A stretch of DNA of 64,000 nt from Brachycybe producta (GCA_036925085.1 JAUPFP010000007.1:5195058-5259057); one strand, 5' to 3'. Positions 1-12,291 are shown, counted from the first letter of the stretch. The notes: generated by a model not told the origin, from the letters alone. Numbers and translations are program-made.

Positions 1-849
1 AAAGAGTGAAGAATCTTTGTGTTTTGCTCGATATTTCTGTAAGAAAAAGGGAAGAGAGATTGACGTCAATTCGTTTGTGTAGTGAGTTGCCACTGTGCTC
101 ATGTTGGGGCCACAAGTTGATTATCTCATTTTTTTTTTTACTATTTCTTCAATGTGTGTGTGTAACTTGTAACCCCTTGTGATGTTATACATACATTCAA
201 GTATAACTATATCTCGTTTTGAGTCGCTCTTTCCTATCAATGTAAATTTACATTATTTCTAAAGAAAGGTTTATGTTGCACTTATCAAATGCAAACATGC
301 ATCAAATAGCTTTTGCGTGCATTATATGATTTTTTTTTATAAGGGGAAAGGGAAATCGTATCAGATACTTTATACTACTTATTTATTCTTTAGAGAATGC
401 TTTTTCAGTTGCAAAGATATTGTCTTAAATCTTAATACAATTTTCTGAGCCGATTACATGCATCTGTCTATATACATGTATATAGAAAAAGATCTTTTTA
501 TGTGTCCACTATGTACATATAAATGTCTGCGAAAAAAAAAAATTGGATCGTTTTTCGTCTTCATCATTGAAAACTGCATTGCAGTTGAAATTCGGAAGTT
601 GTTGTTTGTGTCGACATTTTTTTTTGTCTTCCTTCTCCAATGTATTTTAACATATGAACAAAGTTCAAGAAACCACATAACAAAAGACCCTATACAGAGT
701 ATAATTTTTCATCGCCACATGGCGCTGGTTTTTGGACAATTTATAACGATAAGATTCTAAAAAAAACATTAACACTTGTTTCAAAGTGTTTTAGAATACA
801 GTGTGTCCTCTCTCTAGATTTAGTAAAACTTCGAAAACCAAACAGATCG
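1..849. other. AT-rich non-coding sequence
   Basis: T and A runs only; the two overlapping opposite open frames near 454-760 show no protein-like composition. Confidence 0.6.
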
Positions 850-1075
850 CACCTCGGCTGGAAGAGTGGCACAACTCAAAAAACCACTTTTTCTTTGGGA
901 AAATAGAGTTTTTACTTTCCTGAGCTTCTCAGGTGCAAAAACTATTTTAACTAACTATTCACAATATCGGTTTATTTGGCTCCTCTGCAATTGCTTGAGA
1001 TAGAAAAATTGCAACTTTAAACTCATTTTCTCCAAAAAAAAGTGTCTTTGTTGTGCCACTCTTCCAGCCGAGGTG
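850..1075. mobile_element. Foldback MITE (CACCTCGGCTGG ends)
   Basis: Perfect 26-bp terminal inverted repeats (850-875 and 1050-1075, CACCTCGGCTGGAAGAGTGG onward), with imperfect pairing continuing inward for about 40 bp. It is 226 bp long with no coding capacity. No clear target duplication is visible, so the superfamily is unknown. Confidence 0.88.
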
Positions 1076-1342
1076 TGGCATGTGTAATAAACCAAAGTGG
1101 TTTTTCTCATTTTAGAAAGAAACTTTCAAAGTTTTTGTTTAGTTAGAATATTTTTCACCAATTTGGAATTTTTTTCGAGTTAATTTAATACATGAAATAG
1201 AAAAGATACATTGCATGACTGCAAGATTTGTTAAATGGTAAATTGCATGTGTTCTGACAGTGTAACCTTTCATGCTAGATGAACTTCAATGAAAATCATT
1301 ATATATTGTGACTGATCTTCAAACCTCCAATGTCATTGCCAG

Positions 1343-1602
1343 CTCACTCCTGATTTACTGTTTACTGAAGAGCTTCATGAAAAAAGTTGCAGAAAAGTTA
1401 AACATGTTCAACTTGATGCAGTTGAGTCTCAGGCTAGGTTCTTCAAGGTGCATATTATAATCCTGACTGCAGAGCTTGCGTGTCACATTGCATCAAAGTT
1501 TTGCCAAAGTTGCTTATGTGATAGTGGTTTTAGGATGTCAATGGTTGAAATTGATCATGTAAAATACTATGTACTAGAAAAGGACGTCATGGTCACGACA
1601 TT
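1343..1602 (+). other. Candidate orphan exon or decayed coding sequence
   Basis: A stop-free frame runs from 1316 to 1603 (about 95 codons), unusual for this AT-rich sequence, and stops exactly at a perfect splice donor (gtaagt at 1603-1608). A possible acceptor (tcattgccag) ends at 1342. The translation includes VKHVQLDAVESQARFFKVH and a Cys cluster FCQSCLC. I do not recognise it. It lacks a nearby start codon, so it would have to be an internal exon, or a transposon relic. Confidence 0.25.
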
Positions 1603-1605
1603 GTA

Positions 1606-2325
1606 AGTTATGGTTGGAATCGAGACCAAGTGAAAATAAAATTTGATAAATACCAGTTAAATTACTCTGCAAGCAGTCATGGAGGCGTGTGGTAGAAGAA
1701 CTAGTTTTATCTCCAAGTACAGCCTTCAAAATGTTTTCTCAAAACCAGAAAATCTAATCACATTTTTAAATATGCCGTCACAAAGCAGCTGATATCAGTT
1801 GCTAAGATGCATTGTTTCCGTTTGTGATTGAAGTTTCGATGAATTTCATGAAAAATCCATCTTTGTTGTCTTTGTGTTTTTGTTAAATATCAAACACATT
1901 TTTGACAAATATTAAAGATGTTGCCAAAAGTTGTATCTTAGAGCATATATTGGCGTCAGTAGCATGTTTTGTCATCACCGTCAGTTGTTTGGGGATTTGT
2001 TGTTGTTGCTCTAAGACTTACATATTATTATGCATTATACTGACAATGGGTCGTGAGTAAGCTACAAATAAAAGAACCATGTGACGAAGATGAAGACGAC
2101 AACGGAGGTTTCATTTTGGAAGTAAAGTGATGGATCAAATTGGAACTTAGAAGGACTCTGGAGGAGATGGCGGAGGAAGAGGTGGAGGAGAGGGATGCGT
2201 GCTTGAAAATTCCTCCTCAAGACAGTGAAATACTGTATAATGCATTATGATAAAGAAAGTGTAGTAGTTAGGTACTGGTAGTACAAACAGTACCATTTCT
2301 CCTTTCATTTTCTTTGTACATCTTT

Positions 2326-2356
<31 letters not shown>

Positions 2357-4811
2357 GTTATAAATGGCTGCTCAAGTACCCTTTGAATGGGAAGTAGGGA
2401 AATTGTACGCAGTAGAAATACGAAAGAGAATCAAGAGGTTTTGCGAATTTCAAAGTTAGAAAAGAAGGTCAGTTGGGCTATTCATTCTATTCTAATGGAT
2501 TCTTATGTTATGTTTTCTTATACGACATTTGTGAGCTAAAGAAGGAAGGAAAGAAGTTTTTTTTTTTGGACCCATGGGCCATTGTTAAATATATATAATA
2601 TAAAGAGAGAGCTTTTCGCACTTTTCTTTTGACTGCTGAACTTTTTCTTTTGGATTTTACGTTAACTGTATGCAAACTAGTAGTAGCCTTATTTGAATTT
2701 GAATATAGTTTGAGGCTCTAGAAATCGATGAAAAGAGTTATATATTATACAGGCAATCTGTTTTTTTTTGCGTGTGTGTCTGCATACATGTAGCCATTTT
2801 ATATTGTATCATGTTACTGCAGTTGCATATGCTTCATTACAGCAGTACATCAGCAAAGAAGTAGGATATTACATGGTCTTGATACACTTAGACTGAATTT
2901 GGAAACTGCTTAAGGGAGTATTTGGTGTCCTGTAGAAGTTTTGTTTGTAAAGGTTACCGTTATTTCTAACGTGTTTGACTGCAGTAAGAAAAGGTGTTTA
3001 ACTGATATAAAATAATGCGAATTAGCAACAAACGACTTTTAGGAAGTATAAGCAAGGTTTCAAAACATGCTTGGCTTTTAAAATGGCAGTAGCATTGACC
3101 AATATATAGGGTCATATTTTTAGTTGTTTTTAAGTCAAAACAAAAGCTCGGTCCACACGCAAGGTTTTGTACAACGTTTAGCCTGCGCAGTTCAAGACGT
3201 TGCGTTTGTACAGGAAACTTGAGCAATTATGGGAACTGCGCTGAGCCCGAGAGCTCAACTATTATCCGCGCCCTGTACGGACATGTCGCGGTGCATTTGG
3301 ACGCTCCCTCCGTCGTCTTCTACACATGTTGCTCAGTTTTCTTTTGATTTTGGTGCTGGAACAGTGTTTGCGGCATTCAGACATCAATCAATTTGTTCAA
3401 CGATGACAGATTGTTGTCTATGTCCAGTCTTCAGGTTCACCACGCAATTCACGAAATAACCTCGCGTCTGTTTAGTAGCCATTGTCTGGATCATCTTGAA
3501 CGTTACCTGCACTTTGAGACCTTTAAATTGCCTTCTTTTTTTATAAGACAAAATTGCAAAAATTGACAATACGATGAATTCCATCTGTTCCATCTGGAAG
3601 ACAAGTTTAGATTTAATAAGAAATTCAAATTTTGTTGGTTTAATTTTTCCAACAAATTTTCAAACTTGATAAATAAAATGAAAATAGAAAATGAGTCATT
3701 TCGTTAATATATCATAAACAGTTTTTTTTTAAAAGGATATTGTGCAAAATAATACAGTGATTTTTTTTGCTTGTTCTACAATTGTTTTTTTAGTGTTGTG
3801 TTTTCATTCTTTTCCTTTTAATTTGCTGAATTGAAATAGAATGGAAACGTTGTCTTTTTTTTTAAGTTTGTGATAGTAAATTAATTTTAATGATTTTTTT
3901 GTGGGAGGTTTTGATGTTTTTGATATTATGTGATGTCCACTCTTGTCCCTTTTTTCTCTCTCTCTCTCTCTCTGAATGAAAATACTATAAAAGTTTTTCG
4001 TTTATATTTTTTTTTGTGGAGGTTTTGTTATGTTTTTGTGTGTCTCGTGCACCAAGTTGCAACCATCTGTGACAATATTAGATGGAGAACGAAAATTGTT
4101 ATAGAACTCACTAAAAGCTAAAATATGTGATGCCAGTTTATAACTTTATATTCAGTTTTTATATCTTAAGTGTGTTTTGTATGTGAGGGTTGTGTGTCTT
4201 CAGACGACATGGTTGTGGAAAATGGTTGGAAGGGAAATAACAGTGTGGTGACATGGATGGGTGTGTATGTTGTTGTATTGCAGTGAAGAAGAAGAAGAAG
4301 ACGAAGATCCATTTTGACAAAACATTTGCTACAAATTCTTGTTTATTATTTGGACACAACAAAAGAGAGAGAGGGGGGGGGGGGGGGGGAAAGAATATAT
4401 GTTGATGCTATCGTAGAAAATGTTGTTTAGACGCAAAAAGCAAATGGAATACTTTATTACCGTGAAGAGTCAAAAAGTGTTTTTAGAGGGTCCTAGTGTA
4501 GGGGCGGAGCTTTATGGGATATGTCGTCAAGAGACACGCTATAGGTTTTAATATGAAGCTCCTTTTCACCTTTTTTTTTCTTCTCTCTTTATAATAATGG
4601 TCAACAGTTGACTTTTGTCTTTTTATGTATTTTTTTTTCTTCTCTCTCGAATTTTGTTGTCTTATTTAGTCAGTAAAAAGAATTTTTTTTTTTTTCACTA
4701 CTCAAAATGGACCAAAAAATATATATTAACTTATCCTTATCCTTTATTACAAGCAAGCTAAAAAAAGTGTTAAAGTTTTTTTGTGTATTGTTTCAAAAAC
4801 CGGTTTAAAAT
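1606..4811. other. Non-coding, with simple repeats
   Basis: The purine-rich GAGGAGATGGCGGAGGAAGAGG stretch near 2165 is low complexity. 3150-3450 is locally GC-richer (GCGCAGTT, CCGCGCCCTGTACGG) and may be an old mobile element. No gene is supported. Confidence 0.55.
2323..2357. repeat. T13-G22 homopolymer tract
   Basis: Thirteen T followed by 22 G. Similar G runs occur at 4373-4389, 6134-6149, 7444-7455 and 9710-9723, and a C run at 45235-45248. Such G runs are striking in an AT-rich genome. Confidence 0.95.
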
Positions 4812-4885
4812 AGGGATGAGACATTCGAATCCCGCGAGTCTCGAAAAATATTCGAGATTCGAAAACTCGAATCTTTGCGCTTTTT
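4812..4885. repeat. CGAAT-rich palindromic segment, possible hAT element end
   Basis: GGGATGAGACATTCGAATCCCGCGAGTCTCGAAAAATATTCGAGATTCGAAAACTCGAAT lies about 220 bp upstream of the hAT transposase relic. A similar segment (GTGGGACGAATCC...CTCGAATATCTCGAATC) occurs at 25350-25422. It may be the terminal region of the same transposon family; this is inference. Confidence 0.4.
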
Positions 4886-5102
4886 TTCATCTTTCGAATC
4901 CTAACCTTAAAAAAATGTTAAAAACTTTGGTAAAATTAGTTTTAAATCCATTGACGTCCAATAGAACCGTTCACTAACAAAAAAAAACGGCGATTGTTGG
5001 AATTTCGTTGGTACCCGGATCACCAATATCATCAGATTGTGGCGACCCTAACTAAGTGGCACACTTTTAGTTCTATTTTAGTTCAAGAAACTGATCAAAT
5101 TT

Positions 5103-5657
5103 TCAGTCATTCAAGAACTGCAAGACAATTTAAAATGTGCTATTGAGAATACTTCCAAAGAAGCAACAAAGAAATTGTCAACTGTATTACAAAAAAAATA
5201 AAGGCTATTAAGAGCTCCAGAAGATTTGTGCAGTTTTGAATGGTGAAAATCTTAATGAAGATATCAGTTTGTCTATTTCTGATATTGCTCATTTTAAGAG
5301 GTACCAGTCACATCTTGTGATGTAGAATGTACTTTCTCGAAGTATAAAGCACAGGCATTTAGAAATCGGGACAAACACAAGTTGGCTCCGCCCTTTTTAT
5401 GACGACTGGCAACTTCTAATTGGTTGGTTATGTAGTCTGCCGTCACATGCTCTGCCCATTTCAACATCGAAACCACACAACAAACCGATTAGAAGTTCCC
5501 GGTCGTCATAAAAAGGGCGGAGCCAACTTGTGTTCGTCCCGATTTCTAAATGCTTGTGTATAAAGCTCTACTCCATAACAATCTGCATAATTTTAAATTT
5601 GAAAAATTGAGAATGTTGTGTATTGCAATCCCTCCAAAAAAAATATTGTGCAAATGA
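5103..5657 (+). pseudogene. Decayed hAT-superfamily transposase, C-terminal part
   Basis: Three frames carry successive pieces of one protein. 5103-5198 reads VIQELQDNLKCAIENTSKEA and so on; 5197-5298 reads NKGY, stop, ELQKICAVLNGENLNEDI; from 5298 it reads VPVTSCDVECTFSKYK. The last motif matches the hAT dimerisation-region pattern PVTS..VER.FS.YK, with Cys in place of the usual Arg. The frame then continues after a MITE (5351-5558) as ALLHNNLHNFKFEKLRMLCI to a stop at 5655. There is one in-frame stop (5209) and at least two frameshifts, so it is dead. hAT transposases cut and paste DNA; the C-terminal region dimerises and forms part of the RNase H-like core. A related hAT-derived host gene (CGGBP1-like) is an alternative origin. 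Confidence 0.8.
5351..5558. mobile_element. hAT-type MITE with 8-bp target duplication
   Basis: A foldback element of 208 bp. The ends ACAGGCATTT and AAATGCTTGT are inverted repeats that extend imperfectly for about 85 bp (GAAATCGGGAC, TTGGCTCCGCCC, TTTTTATGACGAC). It is flanked on both sides by tataaagc (5343-5350 and 5559-5566), an exact 8-bp target duplication, typical of hAT elements. There is no coding capacity. It sits inside the transposase relic. Confidence 0.92.
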
Positions 5658-6483
5658 TATCCAATAGTGCATATTTTGTCGGCATATTTTAGGATTTATG
5701 ACAGCATATTTGCATGCATATTTCTTTGATTTTTAGGGCATGAAACCGTTGACCCTACTTATTATATATTTATTTACACACAAACCAACAACAAAAAACA
5801 CAGTTTTTTATACATATTAAGAAAGAAAGAAATAAAGCATGTTTGTACAACAAAATTGTTAGCACAAGTTTTTTAGTTCCTATGTACAAACAAATGTGGA
5901 CATGCTCCCTGGTTTTATACGAGAATGATATAAAAAAAAGCATCCTGGAAGATTTTTTTTTGGGTTGTCAGCAGCCTTGTTTTGTTGAAACAATGCATTA
6001 CGTGTATAATGTATTGTTCTTAGCAAATAAATGTCCGCTTGAGTCTTGTGCTTTAGACACAATGGGGACAAATGAAGGAATTGAACATGATGAACAATTG
6101 TTTTTCATGGTTAGGCAAACATAGGTGGAAACAGGGGGGGGGGGGGGGGCAACTGATATTTAGGCTTTCTTTTTTTTTTTTTGTTTCTTTCAAAATCGCA
6201 TAAAATGCTCCTCAAAATGGCGCACAATGGATATATTTTTATAAAGCAAGGAGCTATTTTTCTCTACTCATCGTGGCTTATTTAAAATAGGCTCAGATGC
6301 TAGAATACAAGATTACAAAAGTTGAAGCTTTGAAGATTCTTTAAAGTCGTTCACACTAAGTTTTAACTTTAAAGCATCAACTAGAAAAAAAAAAATGGCA
6401 AAAAAAAAAACACAACTCCACAAAAATGGAACTAAAAGGTGATTTTGCCATCTTGAACATGATGAGGATTACCCTGGGTGCAA

Positions 6484-6735
6484 AAACTCATTTTCTCTTT
6501 CAAATATAAAAAGGGGAGGGGATAATAGTAGCAAAAATAAACTAGAATTTATCACAGGCAATTGTGCCCAGCATTAGAATTTCTTTTGCTCCGCCCTTTT
6601 ATGAACGTCATCAATTTCTAATTGGTTTGTTACGTGGTCTGACATCATAAAAGGGCTGAGGAAAAGAAATTCTAATGCTGGGCACAATTTACTGTGAATT
6701 TCGCTCCCGTCATTTATGACGATTTACCCCACTAG
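6484..6735 (+). mobile_element. Helitron-like non-autonomous element, 3' part
   Basis: This copy ends in a near-palindrome (cgtcatttatgacg), then tttacccca and CTAG (6732-6735) followed by T: the hairpin-plus-CTRR end of Helitrons. Its 5' part (TA repeat and pyrimidine tract) is missing. It contains an embedded MITE at 6554-6695. Confidence 0.8.
6554..6695. mobile_element. MITE carried inside the 6.5-kb Helitron-like element
   Basis: A palindromic element of 142 bp: ACAGGCAATTGTGCCCAGCA at the left pairs with the right end. It shares ACAGGCA termini and an internal GCTCCGCCCTTTTATGA / TTTCTAATTGGTTTGTTA segment with the hAT-type MITE at 5351. Confidence 0.82.
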
Positions 6736-8890
6736 TTAGCAATTATTTGTCCAAAAGCTTTTCAGCTGAAGTTGCAAGTCGAATTTTAGGTGTCAAGGTA
6801 CCCTGACACCTAAAATTCAATTTTGATGCTGAGCAGCACTAGCTGGGAAAAAAGAGCAAATTCATATATTCAGCTACTGCTTAAGCAGAATATTTCATCT
6901 TTAGCTCACTAGTGTGTAAACCAATCTTTAGAAAAATAAGTAAAAAAAAACCATAAAGTTGAACGCGAAATACGTTTTCTACTTGACTGCAACTTACAAC
7001 TTATATAAGCTGTGTAAGTGGAATATGAAGCATACTTCTAAATTTTCAAGCTAGGAGACCAAAATAAGCTTTGAAGCTTTTTAAATCGTAAGATAAGCAA
7101 GCAACTCGGTAATATCGTCAACGACAACTTTATAAATGTTTGTCATTTGATTGATTCTTTTTTTTTTTTGGTCGTCCTCCTATAGGCCTACTTTAGAGTC
7201 TATTTTCTGTGTTTTTTAATACAATGAAAACAAGTTGATCAAGACTGATTGAACCCAATAATGTATTACAACATATCCCTCTAGCTCCTTCTTAACGTAA
7301 TACATTGAAGGGTGGTGGGGAGCGAACCCTTTTTCATTTTCAGCTTGAATGGAACAAATTAACCTGGCATCGTAAATCTTGAATCCTATCTTAAGTTTAT
7401 CTCTCTTTCTCAAGTCTTTATAAAACATAATACTAAGTAGAAAGGGGGGGGGGGGTTGTTACTGATTCTCATCGCCATTCGGAAAGGTTAACTGAATTTT
7501 TAAGGTATTTTTGTTAGTTGATTATACATATATAGAATGTAGAAATAAAATGGAAAAAAAAAAAAACTTTCATTTTCTTGTGTTGTTTTGATCTCTTATT
7601 TGACACTGAAGTTTGTCTTGTTTTTGGATGCTTGATTATCTCTTTCTATCTTGTCTTTTTTTTGTATATTTTGAGGCTCATTAAGCCTTACACTTGAAAG
7701 AACATTCTTAAGAGATTCTTGATTATTATGAATATATAACATGTATGTATGTAGGGAAAATCCTAGTTTTTATTTTCCTTTTACTGAATGCACAAAAGAC
7801 TTATCTTTTAAGAAATTCCATTCATTCTTTGTCTTTTTTCCGTTTCTTTTTTTTTAATATTATACAAGAAACTCATTTTTCCTAATTTCAATGTTCATCT
7901 TATTTTTTTTTAGTTTTTGGAGCTTATTTATTTATTTCTTTTGAATTTTATCTCTAATTTTCTTACACATCAATTGACATTGATTGTCATCATGTAATTG
8001 ACCTTTCAAAACATTAATTGGGACTACTTTTAGAAGTTTTTATATTATATGAAATGTCCTAATGATGAACCTTATTATTATTAATAAATGTGTTGATTAG
8101 AGTGTGCCTTTTGTTGCTATAGGCCATTCAACTACTGAGCATGTTCGTTATTAATACAGGGTGTAAATGAAACACTCCTTTCACACATTTTTAACATTTT
8201 TCTTGATAAGTGTATTTTTGTGTGTAAAGAGGATTTGAATTGCGCCCAGTGGCGCGTTTTGGCGCGTTGCTAGAGTTTGTATCGTCCTGAGTGGCCCTCG
8301 AGTTTGCCGCCTCCTTCCTTCACAAAAAAACACAACACAATACTCTTCAGTGGTGCAACTAGGTTTGAAAATCCAGTAATTGAAATGGTTTATAGAATTT
8401 CATATTAATTATGAAATTATTCAATAAACCAGTACCCGATAGTAATTACTTATCAAAGGTTAATTATCAGTTTTCCAGAGTTGAAAATAGTGCTGGATTG
8501 CAGAATACATTCAACAAGCGCAGTAAGCGACAAAAATTTCATAATTTCTTTTTGGGCCATCTTAACGACGTTTTATAAAGTTTCACAGTGTTTTCTGCTG
8601 CTTTGCAGGTTTCTGCAATTTTTGCGTTTTAGAGAGACCCTTCTACTATCCCGACAAGAAAAAAAAGGTTCTTTTCATTGGTGCCGCCTCCAAAAAAGTG
8701 CTGCCCGGGGCGGACCTCCCCCTTGCTATGCTATTCATTGCTCCTATACAAAAACAAACTTTAATACATAATACATGTACAAAGTTAAAGGTTTCCAACT
8801 GATCTATACCTGAAAATACTAGAAGCAAAGTCACTGGGGAAAAAAAAAACCTGCCCATATTGGTTTTGATTAAAAAAACGAGCATGCCCT
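6736..8890. other. Non-coding AT-rich sequence
   Basis: Contains the hairpin at 6781 and a G run. GC-richer patches at 8245-8310 (GGCGCGTTTTGGCGCG) and 8680-8725 (GCCCGGGGCGGACCTCCCCC) look like pieces of transposons. No gene was recognised. Confidence 0.55.
6781..6818. repeat. Perfect short hairpin
   Basis: GAATTTTAGGTGTCA (6781-6795) and TGACACCTAAAATTC (6804-6818) form a 15-bp perfect stem with an 8-base loop. Confidence 0.85.
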
Positions 8891-9448
8891 CATCGCAAAA
8901 TTACTTCGAAAAATCTCTGCAAAGAGCGCTAGCATCGTTTTTCTATTGAGCTCTTAGACCCAATGTTAAAGAAGAAACGTTAGTTTTTAAAATACACACA
9001 AGTTGCGGCGGCAATATGTTTATTTTTCATATTTAATGTTGTCCGATATTAAGTTTTTAAACTGTTATATGCACCTTAAATATACGCTGATCTAGTGATA
9101 GAATGACAACAAATTGGTAAGTGCGGTTCTATTTTTAAAAACTATTTCAAAATCGCGAATTTCTAACTTTATGTTAAACTCCATTGAGTACAACCAAATA
9201 AGAAAAAAAACATCCATTGAAATGTTCGTAAAAATACGTAAAAATAATTTTAAAAACAGAAAAAAATGTGTCGGCTTTACTGTGGTTTACTTGTGGTTTT
9301 TAAAATTATTTTTAGGTATTTTTACGAACATTTTAATGGATGTTTTTTTTGGGGGAGTTTAACATAAAAGTTAAAAAATTCGCGATTTTGAAATAGTTTT
9401 TAAAAATAGAACCGCACTTACCAATTTTTTGTCATTATATCACTCGAT
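8891..9448. mobile_element. Large foldback element, outer right arm missing
   Basis: It starts CATCGCAAAATTACTTCGAA like the element at 12292 and shares its arm (GACCCAATGTTAAAG, CAATATGTTTATTTTTCATA). The inner arms GTGCGGTTCTATTTTTAAAA...TTTTTAAAAATAGAACCGCAC are inverted. The outer part of the second arm is absent after about 9448. Confidence 0.82.
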
Positions 9449-10298
9449 CACAAACGGTGTGTAGAAAAACGGTGTCTAAAAGCTTAGTAAAAAAAAGGCA
9501 TTTTGAAGTGTCTCAAAGTAGGGTTTATACTGAGATTGAGGCAATAATTCAATATTCTCATCACATTTTTTCTTCTTTTTTTTTTCAATTGACTTTTAAA
9601 TCTCTTATAATGGATTCTGAAAGTTTACTTAAATGGTGTTTCTTCCTGTCACAATTTCAGTTGTCAACTGGAATACATAAAGCAAGTCACTTGTTCAATG
9701 AAAGAAGGAGGGGGGGGGGGGGGTGTCATCAGGTAAAAAAAAAGTTGTTAATGTGATTTAGATGAAAAAAATTACAATGAAAAAAAATGAAGGTTAGAAA
9801 CTAGAATAGTTGGTGAACGTGCTTAAAGTATTTTCATGATGCTATTTTTTTTAAAAAATAAACGTTTTTTGGTAAATTTGAACATTATAAATTTCATCAA
9901 TGATCAACAGTCATGAAAACTTCATTTCATTTCTAAATTTCATTTGTAATAAACTTTTAATATGTTTCTTCGAAGAGAAACGTGGACGTCCAGTTCATTT
10001 ATATATATTTTACTCGTAGAATATTCAATTGTAAAAAAATACCACCATGAGAAATTGCTGAAATTCAACTTTTTAAATTTCCCATTTTTTTTTACAAAAT
10101 ATTTTAATTAAACTTAACTATTCTGTAGAATTGAATGAAATTTGTAAAGTAATTAGAAAACAACAACAAACAACCCTAGAGCCACATTCAAAGTGGGATC
10201 TGGACAGACAGATCTGGAACAGATAAATCAAATCCATCATTTCTTTATCCGAGAATGACCTCTCGAAATCTGCTGACTTAGTCGATCGATTTGAACTA

Positions 10299-10864
10299 CT
10301 AGTGGGGTAACCCGTCATAAATGACGGGAGCCAAATTCACAGGCAATTGTGCCCAGCATTAGAATTCTTTTCCTCCACCCTTTTATGACGTCACAGACCA
10401 AGTAACAAACCAATTAGAAATTGATGACGTTCATAAAAGGGTGGAGCAAAAGAAATTCTAATGCTGGGTACAATTGCCTGTGATAAACTGTAGTTTAATT
10501 TTGCTACTATTATCCCCTCCCCTTTTTATATTTGAAAGAGGAAATGAGCAGTTCATTTTCTCTGGTGTGCGCATGCGCGTCGTTTGTTCCTTTTTTACTC
10601 CTTTTATTTCAATTTCAGTCACCCCTCCCACTTTTTCTCCCTCCATGTTTCTTTCTCCCCCCCTCTACACTTTCCAACCTTTTCCCCTCTTCAATTTAAT
10701 ATCATGGGGTTCTTGGATTGGGAAGGGTGCAACATATAGTTGACCTTGAGAAAAAAAGCGGTTCATTTAAATTTAAATTTATATAAATTCCGACATGCTT
10801 CAAGGTTTGTACAGCGTTAAACACACATACACACACAGACCTGGCTTAATATATATATATATAA
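10299..10864 (-). mobile_element. Helitron-like non-autonomous element, near full length
   Basis: Read on the minus strand it starts with a TA run and TTAAGCCAGGTCT. It passes through a conserved block (TATAAATTTAAATTTAAATG, CTCAAGGTCAACTATATG), a GGGAGGGG-type purine tract, the GCGCATGCGC motif and the embedded MITE (10339-10481). It ends with CCCGTCATTTATGACGGG, TTACCCCA, CTAG. It has no transposase. The hairpin and CTAG end place it with Helitrons; the terminal microsatellite recalls Helentron-associated HINE elements. Confidence 0.85.
10339..10481. mobile_element. MITE carried inside the 10.3-kb Helitron-like element
   Basis: A 143-bp palindrome with ACAGGCA...TGCCTGT ends. Comparison with the empty copy at 21.7 kb places its boundaries at the AAATTC sequence found on both sides in related copies. 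It has no coding capacity. Confidence 0.82.
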
Positions 10865-11267
10865 TTGTCAGGTTGTTTGCGGATTCGGGTTTCGGATTCG
10901 GGTTTGGGTAGCTTTAAAGTTATTTCATGCGTGTGTGCATGTGTACCTTCTAGTTTTTAAATAAAAAAAAAATACAACTAAAACCCAAGCGCATCAACTC
11001 CTCATAAACTTTTTATGTTAAGTTGCACCTTTAATGTTGTTGTGATTGGATGTGATAATCATAAATCAGCAAGTACAACTTGGATAAACATTGAGAGATA
11101 TTTCTGGAACATCATGTATATAAATTTGGACAAAGTGCTTACGGGCAGTTACACGGCTCAGTGGCTCGCAAGCTGAACGAATGTTTCTCAATAATTAACG
11201 TTTAAGTGGAGTTTCAAATCAGTGGAGTTTCCACCACAGGCGATTGTCATCATCATCATCATCATCG

Positions 11268-11385
11268 CACAAGGGTGTCCCATAAGAATAGAATTATAGA
11301 AATAGTAAAAATGGCAATTATAAATTGTCATTCAAGTGTGTCCACCATTTTTCATGAGACACAAATCCAGACGAATTAGAATAAT
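11268..11385 (+). repeat. Interspersed repeat starting GGTGTCCCATAAG
   Basis: GGTGTCCCATAAG...TAGAAATAGTAAAAATGG...TGTCCACCATTT...CAAATCCAGACGAA is shared with 54903-55012 in the Ig gene. Probably a small transposon; its ends were not resolved. Confidence 0.6.
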
Positions 11386-11564
11386 TTGAGTAGAATTATC
11401 TGAACGCGTTCTTCCTTACAATCCGAACTTTCTTTCATGATGAAAGTTAACTATAGGTAAAATGATAATCACGGTTAATATGTGAATGGAAATAATACAG
11501 TTAAATTAGTAAACAGTGGAGTTAATTCAGCTTCATTTATACAAGATGATTAAACACTTTACCA

Positions 11565-11670
11565 TATTTGAATGATTAAAATGTCACTTCCTGTTTTAAA
11601 ACACAAATTTGGCCTACACACAAAATGGCGGCTAGTGATGGCCCACATTTTTTTTTACTCAAAGAGGAAC
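11565..11670. repeat. Interspersed repeat copy related to 43.0-43.1 kb
   Basis: CACTTCCTGTTTTAAAACACAAATTTGGCCTACACACAAAATGGCGG (shared in pieces of fewer than 20 identical bases with 43.06-43.13 kb). Confidence 0.6.
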
Positions 11671-11991
11671 TGGAGTTGACTGTAATTAACTAAAATATTG
11701 GTTATTTATGGAACTGCAGTAATAATTAATTTGTAATGGAAATAAGGTTTTATTTTTGGAGTCTGCAAAAATAAACAATATGCAAATTATGCATTAATAT
11801 TTTTACAATATGATTTCTTACTTAAAGCACAAAATAGAAATATATACAAAAAGAAAATTCGGTTATTAATCTGTGATAGTTTCTTGTGCGCATGTGCACA
11901 AGTTTCTATAGACTTCTGTGTTTAAAAAAAATCTCTCGTCCATTTTCAAAATGACGGTATACTTTAGTTCAAAATGGAGGTATACCTACTT

Positions 11992-12248
11992 TAAAAATAG
12001 AACTGACTAATCGTAGATCACTAGGTGACTTATATCGGTAGCTAGGTGGGGTTACATTAAATTAAGCTTGTTGCAAGGGGTCTGGGGGCACAGCTTCCCA
12101 AAATGTAAAAAAAGTGTAGGTCACTCAGTGTCCTACAGTTTATATTTAAAAGTGTAGGTCACTCAGTGACTCACAGTTCTTCTCCAAATAGCTATCTGAA
12201 AGTGTAGGTCACCTAGTGACCTACGATTAGTCTGTCTCTTTAAAAATG
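11992..12248. mobile_element. Inverted-repeat element with GTAGGTCACT.AGTGAC repeats
   Basis: The left end TTTAAAAATAGAACTGACTAATCGTAGATCACTAGGTGAC pairs with the right end GTCACCTAGTGACCTACGATTAGTCTGTCTCTTTAAAAA (stretches of each under 20 identical bases). Three internal copies of AGTGTAGGTCACTCAGTG-like sequence are present at 12112, 12151 and 12200. Confidence 0.82.
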
Positions 12249-12291
12249 GCGGATTCATAGAAGTGGCTTGAATAATCGCTTAAGAGGCTAG

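Noticed and set aside
454..760. Overlapping opposite-strand frames
   Set aside because: Low-complexity composition and no gene signals.
3229..3459. GC-richer 76-codon frame starting MGTALSPR
   Set aside because: No recognisable domain or splice context; more likely part of an old mobile element.
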